Assembly: GCA_022562855.1 (NCBI GenBank)
Contig: JADFON010000113.1
Location: 1-6,412, forward strand
Origin: Candidatus Zhuqueibacterota bacterium
GTDB lineage: Bacteria > SM23-31
Length of the DNA stretch: 6,412 nt
Direction: 5' to 3'
Shown: one piece after another, positions 1-6,412 of the stretch
Layout of the letters: the number at the start of each line of letters is the position of its first letter
Numbering within the stretch: the stretch's first letter is position 1
Translations under genes and position numbers: made by a program
Notes under the pieces: model-generated
Databases searched by the model: none
The model's input: the letters and a program-made list of their open reading frames with translations, nothing else
Told to the model about the DNA's origin: nothing

Positions 1-80
1 GAGAATATCAGAAGCGCCTCTGCAATTTTTTTTGCAACATTGACAAAATACAAGAAAAGAAGGAATTGTACAAAATAAAC

Positions 81-103
81 AATCCCCTTTTAAGAGGGAG
101 ATT
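81..103 (-). terminator. possible intrinsic terminator after the HAD gene
   Basis: AATC-CCC pairs with GGG-(A)-GATT around an 8-nt loop, giving a 7-bp stem with one bulged A. On the minus strand the stem is followed by a T-rich run (GTTTATTTTGT). It lies about 50 bp past the HAD stop codon, a suitable position. The stem is short and partly AT, so this is a weak call. The rest of 1-153 holds AT-rich sequence with no gene that I can support. Confidence 0.4.
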
Positions 104-153
104 TTTGTTAATTTCCAATGTAAATAGCGTTTCGGATGTCTTTACAGTTGGTA

Positions 154-1014
154 TCACCCCTGATATATCCTCCGGCTCAGGGCGATTTTATCGCACATGA
201 TTTCGACTGCCATCATGAGTGAGTCGTGCAAACCGGAACCTTTGCTGTAGTCAGCCACCGCAAGGTTTGCAACCCTGCCATCTTCAACAAAGCCCCATGC
301 CTGTCTCCATTTTTCACGTTTATTCCGGTCGTAGACCCCGATTGCTATTCCCTGATTTTTCTGTATAAGCGAAAAACAGGGAACGTCGGTAAACCCGTCG
401 CCGACAAATATCATCCGGTTAAACGGGATCCGGTAATCATCCGGTTGGAGCTTCTTATTGACCTCAAACGGTTTGCCGGTGTATTCCCTGCCGATAATAC
501 CTTTAGATATTTGGAACAGGAACCGGGTTTTATCGGTAAAGCTCACAATGTTTTTCGGAAAAACAATCTCGCCGCTGTCCGAATAATGAAAATTACTTGC
601 CCAGATTTGTGTGAAGTTTCCCTTGATCCGTGTGTTCCCGACAATATCTCCGATACCCGTACTGATAATATAATACTCGATCTCGATCTGCACCTTTTTG
701 TCTGAAGCAATTTCGTCCGCATGCTTCCGCAATTTCTGAAAAATCTGTGTGGCGCCCGGGTAAAAAGTTACCTTTTTTCCCCATTCTCTGAATGCCTGGC
801 GTGTGAATTTTCTATCCGGCTGGTTTTCATTCGATGATTTGACCATCTGGTAAAGATAAGCGGGAACCGGGTCCCAGCCTTGATTAACCAACGCATCGAC
901 TTTTTCCCTCCAGAACCGTTCTACGTCGATACCCATTTCATCAAGAAACCCGCTTGTACTGTCGGGAGCAAGCGTGTCATCGAAATCGAAAATTAACGCT
1001 ATAGTGTCTTTCAT
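154..1014 (-). CDS. HAD-superfamily hydrolase, phosphoserine-phosphatase-like
   Basis: This 286-residue protein is probably a cytoplasmic phosphatase of the haloacid dehalogenase superfamily, which hydrolyses phosphate esters through a phospho-aspartate intermediate with Mg2+. Motif I is D-F-D-D-T at residues 10-14, so Asp10 is the expected nucleophile and Asp12 the general acid/base. Motif II is probably I-I-S-T-G (117-120 region). Lys162 is a candidate for motif III. Motif IV is G-D-G-F-T-D-V-P (205-212), with Asp206 and Asp210 as metal ligands. Residues about 20-85 form a helical insert after motif I, as in C1-capped members. There is no signal peptide or membrane segment. It is somewhat longer than a typical phosphoserine phosphatase, mainly in the part between motifs II and IV. 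The start is the ATG at 1014, preceded by a weak purine-rich AAGAG. The substrate cannot be inferred, and the neighbours give no pathway context. The family call is secure; the specific function is not known. Confidence 0.9.
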   Translation of the reverse strand: MKDTIALIFDFDDTLAPDSTSGFLDEMGIDVERFWREKVDALVNQGWDPVPAYLYQMVKSSNENQPDRKFTRQAFREWGKKVTFYPGATQIFQKLRKHADEIASDKKVQIEIEYYIISTGIGDIVGNTRIKGNFTQIWASNFHYSDSGEIVFPKNIVSFTDKTRFLFQISKGIIGREYTGKPFEVNKKLQPDDYRIPFNRMIFVGDGFTDVPCFSLIQKNQGIAIGVYDRNKREKWRQAWGFVEDGRVANLAVADYSKGSGLHDSLMMAVEIMCDKIALSRRIYQG

Positions 1015-1049
1015 CTCTTGTTGACTCTATTTTGTTTACAATTTCCGTT

Positions 1050-1098
1050 GCGTCAGGACTTCCCCGAAGGGGCGGCTTTCTGCCGCAGTCCTTGACGC
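1050..1098. repeat. long RAYT-associated palindrome (49 nt, branched hairpin)
   Basis: The outer arms are GCGTCAGGACT (1050-1060) and AGTCCTTGACGC (1087-1098), which pair over 11 bp with one bulged T. Between them are two small hairpins: CCCC-GAA-GGGG (1062-1072) and GCGGC-TTTCT-GCCGC (1072-1086, sharing one G with the first). The predicted fold is therefore a three-way junction. The arms match those of the short palindrome at 1695-1719 in inverted orientation, and the two bracket the transposase gene. This is the arrangement of REP-type sequences around RAYT genes. It begins 9 bp beyond the transposase stop codon and ends 35 bp before the HAD start. It has no T-tract, so terminator activity is not evident. 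Confidence 0.85.
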
Positions 1099-1106
1099 GA
1101 AATAAT

Positions 1107-1658
1107 CTAAGCAATTTCATTTGCATGTCTTAATAGAATATTCATTGTTTCTTCATTAACCCTTCCCAGATAATATTCAGCGCTTGAATATTTCCACTCA
1201 ACCGAATTAGAAACCAATCCTCTTTTAACAGGATTATTATGAATATAATTAATTTTTGTTAACAGAACACTCTTGCTTATTATCAATTGTGCATCAAATC
1301 TATCCTGCCATACTTTGTATTTCTGACCACCTTTAACGTACACCAGTTTCTCAATTATATCAACTCTTTTATCTTCTTCCAATTTTTTCCTGATTTTTAC
1401 GGACGTATATTTCTTAAAATCACGCATCAATCCTGAAACTTCCGTCTTGTTATTGTAGAAAATGATTAAATGAATATGATCAGGCATTAAAACATATGCT
1501 ACGAGATTGGCATCGTATTTATTTAAACAATATTCAAGCGACCTCAAAATAAGGTCATAATAAGAATCGTGTAAAAGCAACTTAATCCAATCTTTAAATG
1601 ATGTAGTCAAAAAGAAGCAATTGTAATTCAATAGTATGTTCCTATTTCGAGTACTCAT
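1107..1658 (-). CDS. REP-associated tyrosine transposase (RAYT), Y1/HUH family
   Basis: This 183-residue protein is an IS200-like single-stranded DNA transposase of the REP-associated (RAYT, COG1943) branch. Such enzymes nick and join DNA at hairpin-forming repeats through a 5'-phosphotyrosine bond. The HUH metal-binding motif is seen as M-P-D-H-I-H-L-I, with His61 and His63. The block Y-I-H-N-N-P-V-K-R-G-L (138-148) is typical of RAYTs, and Tyr138 is the likely catalytic residue. W-Q-D-R-F-D (117-122) and W-K-Y-S-S (155-159) are further family landmarks. Its length is normal, with no frameshift or internal stop, so it may be functional. It starts at the ATG at 1658 without a clear ribosome binding site. 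Inverted palindromes lie on both sides (1050-1098 and 1695-1719). The gene is clearly more AT-rich than its neighbours: three 60-base lines I counted gave 23-35% GC, against 42-53% in flanking genes, which suggests a foreign origin. Confidence 0.93.
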   Translation of the reverse strand: MSTRNRNILLNYNCFFLTTSFKDWIKLLLHDSYYDLILRSLEYCLNKYDANLVAYVLMPDHIHLIIFYNNKTEVSGLMRDFKKYTSVKIRKKLEEDKRVDIIEKLVYVKGGQKYKVWQDRFDAQLIISKSVLLTKINYIHNNPVKRGLVSNSVEWKYSSAEYYLGRVNEETMNILLRHANEIA

Positions 1659-1694
1659 TTTATAGATGATATTTAGCTGAAAAAGCTGATACTA

Positions 1695-1719
1695 GCGTCA
1701 AGGACTGAAGTCCTGACGC
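1695..1719. repeat. short RAYT-associated palindrome (25 nt hairpin)
   Basis: The arms GCGTCAAGGACT (1695-1706) and AGTCCTGACGC (1709-1719) pair over 11 bp with one bulged A; in practice the tip would open to a TGAA tetraloop. It lies 36 bp upstream of the transposase start codon. The unpaired A is in the 5' arm here, whereas in the 1050-1098 element the extra base is in the 3' arm, so the two elements are in opposite orientation around the gene. It is probably a recognition site for the transposase, by analogy with REP sequences. Confidence 0.85.
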
Positions 1720-1721
1720 CA

Positions 1722-1756
1722 CAAAATATAGGTAAAATAAGAAATAAATCGACAAA
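1722..1756 (-). promoter_or_regulatory. weak candidate Bacteroidota-type promoter for the transposase
   Basis: On the minus strand, TTTG (1756-1753) is followed after 22 nt by TATATTTTG (1730-1722). This resembles the Bacteroidota sigma pattern of TTTG at -33 and TAnnTTTG at -7, but has one extra T in the -7 box. Transcription would begin within the short palindrome. The surrounding gap (1659-1808) is very AT-rich, so chance matches are likely. No terminator for the upstream outer-membrane gene is visible in this gap. Confidence 0.2.
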
Positions 1757-1808
1757 ATAATAATGTAAAACAAGAAGTATCGTTGGTTTCAAATAGGAAT
1801 ATTATCGC

Positions 1809-4514
1809 CTATTTTCTGAAAAAGTAGGTGAGTTTTGCGAGGACAGTGCGGTTTTGCATGACTGTGTTTCCGGTCCCAACCAGGGTTTGCTGGTTAAGAA
1901 CGAGATAAAAATCACTTGCCGGGCTGTAGGTATACCGCAGGAGGATATTACCTGAGACCCGGTCGTTGCCGTCAAAACGTGGATTCAATTTATCGCTGAA
2001 CCATTGAAGGTATGCTTTAACAAAGAAATCGGGGTTAAATGAGTAGGTGATTCTCGTTGTAAAGGTGTTAGTATGAAATTTTCCTCCGGGAAACACCGAT
2101 TCGTCTACAACCCTCGAAGGCAGGTCAATCTGGCTATATCTGTAATTGACGGTCATAAGCAGTTTGTTATAAGCGGCAAGATTACCGTTTATGCTGCCGC
2201 CCACAGAGGCGCCTGTCCAAAAGTCGCTATAGTTCAAACCGATGGAACCGCCAATGTTGCGTGTTGATCCGCTGTTGTAATTAACGCTATACCGCATAGT
2301 TGTGTAATCGCCCAGCGGAATCATAAAACCGTCTCGTATTGCCCAGTTAAAGTCGAGGAATTCAAAATCGCGGTTTACGTTGAATCTAAAACTCGATGTG
2401 TTGTTAAAATTTATGGCAAAGATTCCACCGCCGCCTTTGTTCAATACCCGGTTACTCATGTCTGTCTGGTAATTACCATTGAGCGTGTAGTTCAATTTCC
2501 TGATCGACGCCCATCGTTCCGGTCTGGGAGAGTATGTTATCTTGCCATTAGTCCGTTTAAAACCCGTTCTCCTGATAAAACCCATCTCCGGGTTGAAGGA
2601 ATCCTCGATATCCAGGAAAGTAGCGTTATACTGCCAGAGGTCCGACTGCCAATTGAATCCTGCAGTTCCTGCAAAATTGTTTCTTTTTCCGCTTGGTCTG
2701 CCTTCCTCGTCAGGTGAAAATGTACCTGCTCCAACCACAAACAACGAAAAATTTCGGCTGAGTTTGAAATCGGTGTCGATGCCGAATGAGCGGTTGTAAG
2801 AACCGTCGATTTCCTGTTTATTCAGGATTATGGCGCCGATAGTTGAACGGGAAAACACATCCTGTTTTATTCTTATGACACTGAAATTAGTCTGTGGAAT
2901 TGCCGAAGATTGTCCGTCAAATTTCGTTTTCTCTGTTTGGATAGACATAACGCCAAGTGTAGTTTTTTTGCCGATTTTCCCCTGTAAACGGGCTCCGGCT
3001 AAAATCGGCACAAAATTGCCACCGGATATTCCGATTCTACGGCTATAGAACAGCTGCATATGCCCAAAACGAAAAGTCTCCGCACCCTCCAGGAAGAACT
3101 CGCGTTTTTCGGGAAACGAGAGGCTGAATCTTGTGAGATTCACCTGTTCCCGGTCAGCCTCGACCTGTGCAAAATCGGTATTGTAGGTAAAATCAGCGGT
3201 CAAAGTGGACGTCAGGCTCTTTTTGAAATCCACACCGAAGTCGCCAAGCTCGTTTTCGACAAAATCGTCTCTTTGGACGCCGCCTGTTATAAATGGCTTG
3301 ATTTCGAGGTTGCCGCCTTGTTTCAGGTTTCTCAAACCGGTTAGCTCACCGGCTTCGGAGATTCTGAACTGCCCAAGACGTCCGGCGTAGAGAGGTATCA
3401 ATCTCCAGTAGGTGTCTTCGTTTTTTCTCTTGATGCTGCGGACTATGGTCAGCCCCCATACCTGCTCTTCATCTTCAGAAAACCGCAGCGTCTGCCAGGG
3501 TATTGCAATTTCGACATACCAGCCTTTTTCGTCAATCGAGGTTTTGCATTTCCACACGCCGTCCCATTCACGGTTAAATTTTCCATCCTCTGTTATTGTA
3601 CCGTCAAGCCTCAGACCAAGCGGGTTTGTCGTAAAAGAAAAAGCGTTTCTGCTGTCGTGAAACGTGTCGAAAAACAGATCGAAATAATCGTCTTTGGATA
3701 ACATCCCGTCCCGCCTCATCTCGGTTGCTCTTATTTTGTCGGGTTCAGAGTCGAAGCAGCGTGCCCCGATATACAGGTAGTCATCGTCGTACATTATTGC
3801 CACTTCCGTTTTTTCGCTTGCCGGAACCCCGAAAGGTTCGCGAGCAAGAAAATCCCCTTGAAACTCAAATTGCTGCCAGGCTGCATCGTCGAGCTTACCG
3901 TCAATCCTGGGAGCATCCGTTATGTACATCGCTTCCATAGTCCTGCGGTCGGAGTGAGCCTCCGGAATCAATTCCGCATTTGCATTGGCTACTCTGCGGG
4001 GGGGATCACTCCCCTGCAGAAGGGAAGCTATGTTTCTCCCTTCCTTTGTGTATTGTTCGCGCAGGCTCCAGGTTTGGTCACCGGACATGTTAATATAATA
4101 AGGAATAATTACGCCACCCGTCGGGGTTCCAAATCCGTTCGCAGGTTCGTCCCAGAAAAAGTTTCTGACACTATTTGGAGGTATGGAAATCGTAGATTTG
4201 TATTCGTAGAGAACCGGTTTTGCCTCGTCATGAAAATAGAGCAGCAACCACATGTGAACGCCGGTTATCGCTTCTTCGCCGGAGTTTTCAAAATCGTAGT
4301 AAGTTCTAAAACCTCCGCCTGTATTTAATCTGATAAGTTGATCGCTGATTTTAAATGGTGCATTATTATAATCAAATGTAGCAATCTCAAGAAAGCCGTT
4401 TTGACCAAAAGCGGGGTTAAAGGCAGATAGGATTATTGAAAATAACAGAAAATACGGAGAAAAACGTAAACTTCGTTTCTGTTGCGGCTTTAGTGCGGAA
4501 ATATTCGACAACAT
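1809..4514 (-). CDS. outer-membrane protein with CBM9-like and DUF5916 beta-barrel domains
   Basis: This complete 901-residue protein is probably exported and anchored in the outer membrane. Residues 1-37 form a signal peptide (K/R-rich start, hydrophobic 19-32, likely cut A-F-G/Q). Residues about 39-190 are an extra beta-rich segment of unknown type. Residues about 196-395 are a CBM9/DOMON-like domain, seen from I-D-G-K-L-D-D-A-A-W, D-D-Y-L-Y-I-G, and W-D-G-V-W with E-I-A-I-P-W. From about 400 to the end lies a DUF5916-type barrel with the hallmark T-D-F-A-Q-V-E-A-D, F-F-L-E-G-A-E-T-F and S-R-R-I-G, alternating polar/aromatic strands, and a C-terminal Y-F-F-R-K. The start is fixed by an in-frame TAA just upstream; only a weak GGGAT precedes it. 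It follows its paralog by 46 bp, so co-transcription is likely. CBM9-like domains suggest glycan binding, but no catalytic site is visible and the role of the family is not known. Confidence 0.92.
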   Translation of the reverse strand: MLSNISALKPQQKRSLRFSPYFLLFSIILSAFNPAFGQNGFLEIATFDYNNAPFKISDQLIRLNTGGGFRTYYDFENSGEEAITGVHMWLLLYFHDEAKPVLYEYKSTISIPPNSVRNFFWDEPANGFGTPTGGVIIPYYINMSGDQTWSLREQYTKEGRNIASLLQGSDPPRRVANANAELIPEAHSDRRTMEAMYITDAPRIDGKLDDAAWQQFEFQGDFLAREPFGVPASEKTEVAIMYDDDYLYIGARCFDSEPDKIRATEMRRDGMLSKDDYFDLFFDTFHDSRNAFSFTTNPLGLRLDGTITEDGKFNREWDGVWKCKTSIDEKGWYVEIAIPWQTLRFSEDEEQVWGLTIVRSIKRKNEDTYWRLIPLYAGRLGQFRISEAGELTGLRNLKQGGNLEIKPFITGGVQRDDFVENELGDFGVDFKKSLTSTLTADFTYNTDFAQVEADREQVNLTRFSLSFPEKREFFLEGAETFRFGHMQLFYSRRIGISGGNFVPILAGARLQGKIGKKTTLGVMSIQTEKTKFDGQSSAIPQTNFSVIRIKQDVFSRSTIGAIILNKQEIDGSYNRSFGIDTDFKLSRNFSLFVVGAGTFSPDEEGRPSGKRNNFAGTAGFNWQSDLWQYNATFLDIEDSFNPEMGFIRRTGFKRTNGKITYSPRPERWASIRKLNYTLNGNYQTDMSNRVLNKGGGGIFAINFNNTSSFRFNVNRDFEFLDFNWAIRDGFMIPLGDYTTMRYSVNYNSGSTRNIGGSIGLNYSDFWTGASVGGSINGNLAAYNKLLMTVNYRYSQIDLPSRVVDESVFPGGKFHTNTFTTRITYSFNPDFFVKAYLQWFSDKLNPRFDGNDRVSGNILLRYTYSPASDFYLVLNQQTLVGTGNTVMQNRTVLAKLTYFFRK
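4404..4514 (-). other. signal peptide of the 901-residue outer-membrane protein
   Basis: Residues 1-37 have a basic region (K9 to R17 with K13, R14, R17), a hydrophobic core (F-L-L-F-S-I-I-L-S-A-F) and a small-residue site A35-F36-G37 before Gln38. There is no Cys after the site, so it is a type I signal and not a lipoprotein signal. Confidence 0.8.
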
Positions 4515-4560
4515 ATGTTATCCCATAAGATCAATCATTAGTCGTGTTAACATTTTCAGG

Positions 4561-6412
4561 TCATTTGCGAAAAAAGTAGGTAAATTTAACAAGCGCAACA
4601 CGATTCTGATTTATTGTACCGCCGGGTCCGATAAGACTTTGCTGGTTGAGCACCAGGAAAAAATCGCTCCCCGGGCTGTATATATAACGTAAAATAATAT
4701 TGCCGGATGCACGGTCCCTGCCCTCGAGTACGGGCGATAATGTATCATTATACCACTGCATATATGCCTTTACAAACAGATCGGGGCTAAAGGAATAACT
4801 TATTCTCGTGGAAAATGAATTAGTATGGAATTGTCCCGGGTTGATTTTGACAAGATTGTAGCTGTAGTTCAGGTTGACTAATAAACTGTTAAAGGCTTTC
4901 AGGTCTGCATTTATACTTCCGCCTACTTTGCTTCCATCGAAATACTCACCACCGTTTACGTTCAACCTGGCGCTCAACACTTTTGTCCGGTTTGTATTAT
5001 AACTCAACCTGACATTGCTGTTTTCATATCTTCCATACGGGATAACATATCCTTCACGGATGTCCCAGTCATTTTCGAGGAATTCAACTTCCTTTTCAGC
5101 ATTAACACTGAAGCGTGAAGTATTTTCAAAACTTATATTGAAATCGGCTTTGATCTTCCTGTTGACCATCCTGTTGCTGCCGTCGGTTTGATACTCACCG
5201 CTGGTCGAGAATCTGAAATTTCTTATAGACGCCCATCTTTTCGGGCGGGGCGACCAGGTTACTTTACCCTGGGTGCGTCTGATATCGGTCCTTGTAATAA
5301 ATCCCATTTCAGGATTAAAGTCCTTTTCAATATCTAAGAAAGACGCATCGTATTGCCATGTTTCCGACTGCCATTTGAACCCGATGTTTGCGGCAGAATT
5401 GTCAATCAGTTTATCAGACAAACCGGGAGCCGACGGAGAAAATGAACTTGCTCCGACCAGGAAAAACGACAAATTGTTGTTAACAGGAAAATTTGAATCA
5501 AAACCCACAGACCGGTTATATCCTCCGCCGGATTCTTCTTTGTTAAGAAACATAACGCCGACAGAAGATCGCGAAAAAAGATCCCGCTTCAATCTGACTA
5601 CACTATAATTTGTCAGAGGCGTGAACGATTCTTCCTCGTCATCATCAATCGACGTAACTTCTTCTGTTTGTATAGACAGTAGACCAACAGTAAATTTTCC
5701 CACTTTCCCGTTAATCTTTCCACCTCCAATAATGGGAATAAGGTCTCCGCTTGATATCCCGATTCTCCTGCTGTGAAACAACTGAATATTTCCCGCCTGC
5801 GGACGAAAACCTCCCATGTTACTGCCGGTTGTAGCGCCAAAGTTAAACGTTTCCGCTCCTTCCAGGAAGAAATCACGTTTCTCCGGAAAAAACAGGCTGA
5901 ACCGGGTAAGATTTACCCGCTCCTGGTCTGCTTCAACCTGCGCAAAATCGGTATTGTAAGTAAAATCCGCAGTCAATGTCGACGTAAGATTGTATTTTAG
6001 GTCCAATCCGAGATCGCCCAACTGTTCGGTTAGATCGTCGGTTTGCCGGTCCCGTTGAATGCCGCCGGTTACGAATGGTTTGAGTTCTATGTTATTTCCC
6101 ATCTTCAATCCGTTGAATCCCAATATTTCACCGGCTTCAGACATCCTGTATTTGCCGTTTCTGCCTGCATAGCGTGGGATTAGCCTCCAGTAATCATCCT
6201 CATTTTTTCGTTGTATCTTGCGCACAAAGTTAGCTCCCCAGACTACGCCGTCGACCTCCTTGAAGCGCAGCGTCTGCCACGGGATAGCCACCTCCGCATA
6301 CCAGCCCTTTTCATCTATTGACGACTTGGTTTCCCATACACCGTCCCAGTCCCTGTTTGTGATTCTGCCCTCATCGCTAACCGTACCGTCAACACGGATG
6401 CCAAGCGGATTC
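4561..6412 (-). CDS. CBM9/DUF5916 outer-membrane protein, 5' end outside the window
   Basis: The reading frame stays open to the window edge, so this is the C-terminal 616 residues of a larger protein. The GTG at 6291 is not a start: it encodes the Val of A-E-V-A-I-P-W, matching V-E-I-A-I-P-W in the neighbour. The codons upstream of it encode N-P-L-G-I-R-V-D-G-T and W-D-G-V-W, which also align with the neighbour. Visible residues 1 to about 100 are the end of the CBM9-like domain; the rest is a DUF5916-type beta-barrel with T-D-F-A-Q-V-E-A-D, F-F-L-E-G-A-E-T-F, S-R-R-I-G and a final Y-F-F-R-K. The matching part of the downstream paralog is 605 residues. The extra length includes a Gly-rich loop (5785-5835) and an acidic loop near 5622-5654. 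It is probably an outer-membrane protein, possibly glycan-related; its substrate is unknown. It is likely the first of the two genes in one transcript. Confidence 0.92.
   Translation of the reverse strand, partial: NPLGIRVDGTVSDEGRITNRDWDGVWETKSSIDEKGWYAEVAIPWQTLRFKEVDGVVWGANFVRKIQRKNEDDYWRLIPRYAGRNGKYRMSEAGEILGFNGLKMGNNIELKPFVTGGIQRDRQTDDLTEQLGDLGLDLKYNLTSTLTADFTYNTDFAQVEADQERVNLTRFSLFFPEKRDFFLEGAETFNFGATTGSNMGGFRPQAGNIQLFHSRRIGISSGDLIPIIGGGKINGKVGKFTVGLLSIQTEEVTSIDDDEEESFTPLTNYSVVRLKRDLFSRSSVGVMFLNKEESGGGYNRSVGFDSNFPVNNNLSFFLVGASSFSPSAPGLSDKLIDNSAANIGFKWQSETWQYDASFLDIEKDFNPEMGFITRTDIRRTQGKVTWSPRPKRWASIRNFRFSTSGEYQTDGSNRMVNRKIKADFNISFENTSRFSVNAEKEVEFLENDWDIREGYVIPYGRYENSNVRLSYNTNRTKVLSARLNVNGGEYFDGSKVGGSINADLKAFNSLLVNLNYSYNLVKINPGQFHTNSFSTRISYSFSPDLFVKAYMQWYNDTLSPVLEGRDRASGNIILRYIYSPGSDFFLVLNQQSLIGPGGTINQNRVALVKFTYFFRK

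Noticed and set aside
66-73. Palindrome TTGTACAA as an operator
   Set aside because: Eight bases in AT-rich sequence downstream of a gene can easily occur by chance, and no regulator or promoter is nearby.
226-705. Plus-strand open frame of 159 codons
   Set aside because: It lies opposite the HAD gene, whose catalytic motifs are clear, and its translation shows no domain.
1050-1098. Palindrome as an intrinsic terminator of the transposase gene
   Set aside because: There is no T-tract on the 3' side on either strand. The inverted copy on the other side of the gene fits a transposase-recognition role better.
1050-1719. CRISPR-like or classical insertion sequence with target duplication
   Set aside because: There are only two palindromes with a gene between them, in inverted orientation, with no spacers. 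No flanking direct duplication is visible, as expected for Y1 transposases.
3858-4328. Plus-strand open frame of 156 codons
   Set aside because: It is antisense to the outer-membrane gene, Cys/Arg-rich in a non-specific way, with no recognisable motif or start signal. The other plus-strand frames over 2073-6000 are the same kind of shadow.
6289-6291. GTG as the start of the upstream DUF5916 gene
   Set aside because: The frame continues to the window edge and the upstream codons encode conserved CBM9-like sequence matching the paralog, so the gene is cut by the window and does not start here.

Overview
The window looks like part of a chromosome from the FCB group: Bacteroidota, or a related phylum such as Ignavibacteriota or Balneolota. 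The main reason is the pair of large outer-membrane proteins with a CBM9-like domain followed by a DUF5916-type beta-barrel, an architecture common in that group. Weak Shine-Dalgarno signals and a TIR/COG1943-style RAYT transposase with the Y-I-H-N-N-P-V-K-R-G-L block fit this placement but do not prove it. The species cannot be named from the sequence.

Every convincing gene lies on the minus strand, so the transcription order runs from high to low coordinates. First comes the 3' part of a CBM9/DUF5916 outer-membrane protein (4561-6412), cut by the window edge. After 46 bp comes a complete 901-residue paralog of it (1809-4514). A 150-bp AT-rich gap follows, then an intact RAYT-type Y1 transposase (1107-1658), and finally a HAD-superfamily phosphatase-like protein (154-1014). 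A weak hairpin with a T-rich tail at 81-103 may end transcription after the HAD gene.

The two DUF5916 genes are a tandem duplication and are probably co-transcribed. Their protein cores are nearly identical in places (43 of 47 residues in one segment), but they differ in loops. The complete copy also has about 150 residues of extra sequence between its signal peptide and its CBM9-like domain. Their substrate is unknown.

The transposase sits in an AT-rich island and is bracketed by two imperfect palindromes with the same arms in opposite orientation: a 25-nt hairpin upstream of the gene and a 49-nt version downstream. The longer one equals the shorter one plus 24 nt inserted at the tip, and the insert folds into two small hairpins. 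This transposase-plus-hairpins unit is the most interesting structure in the window. It resembles known RAYT/REP systems and is not clearly a new system. Nothing in the sequence links the HAD protein functionally to either neighbour.
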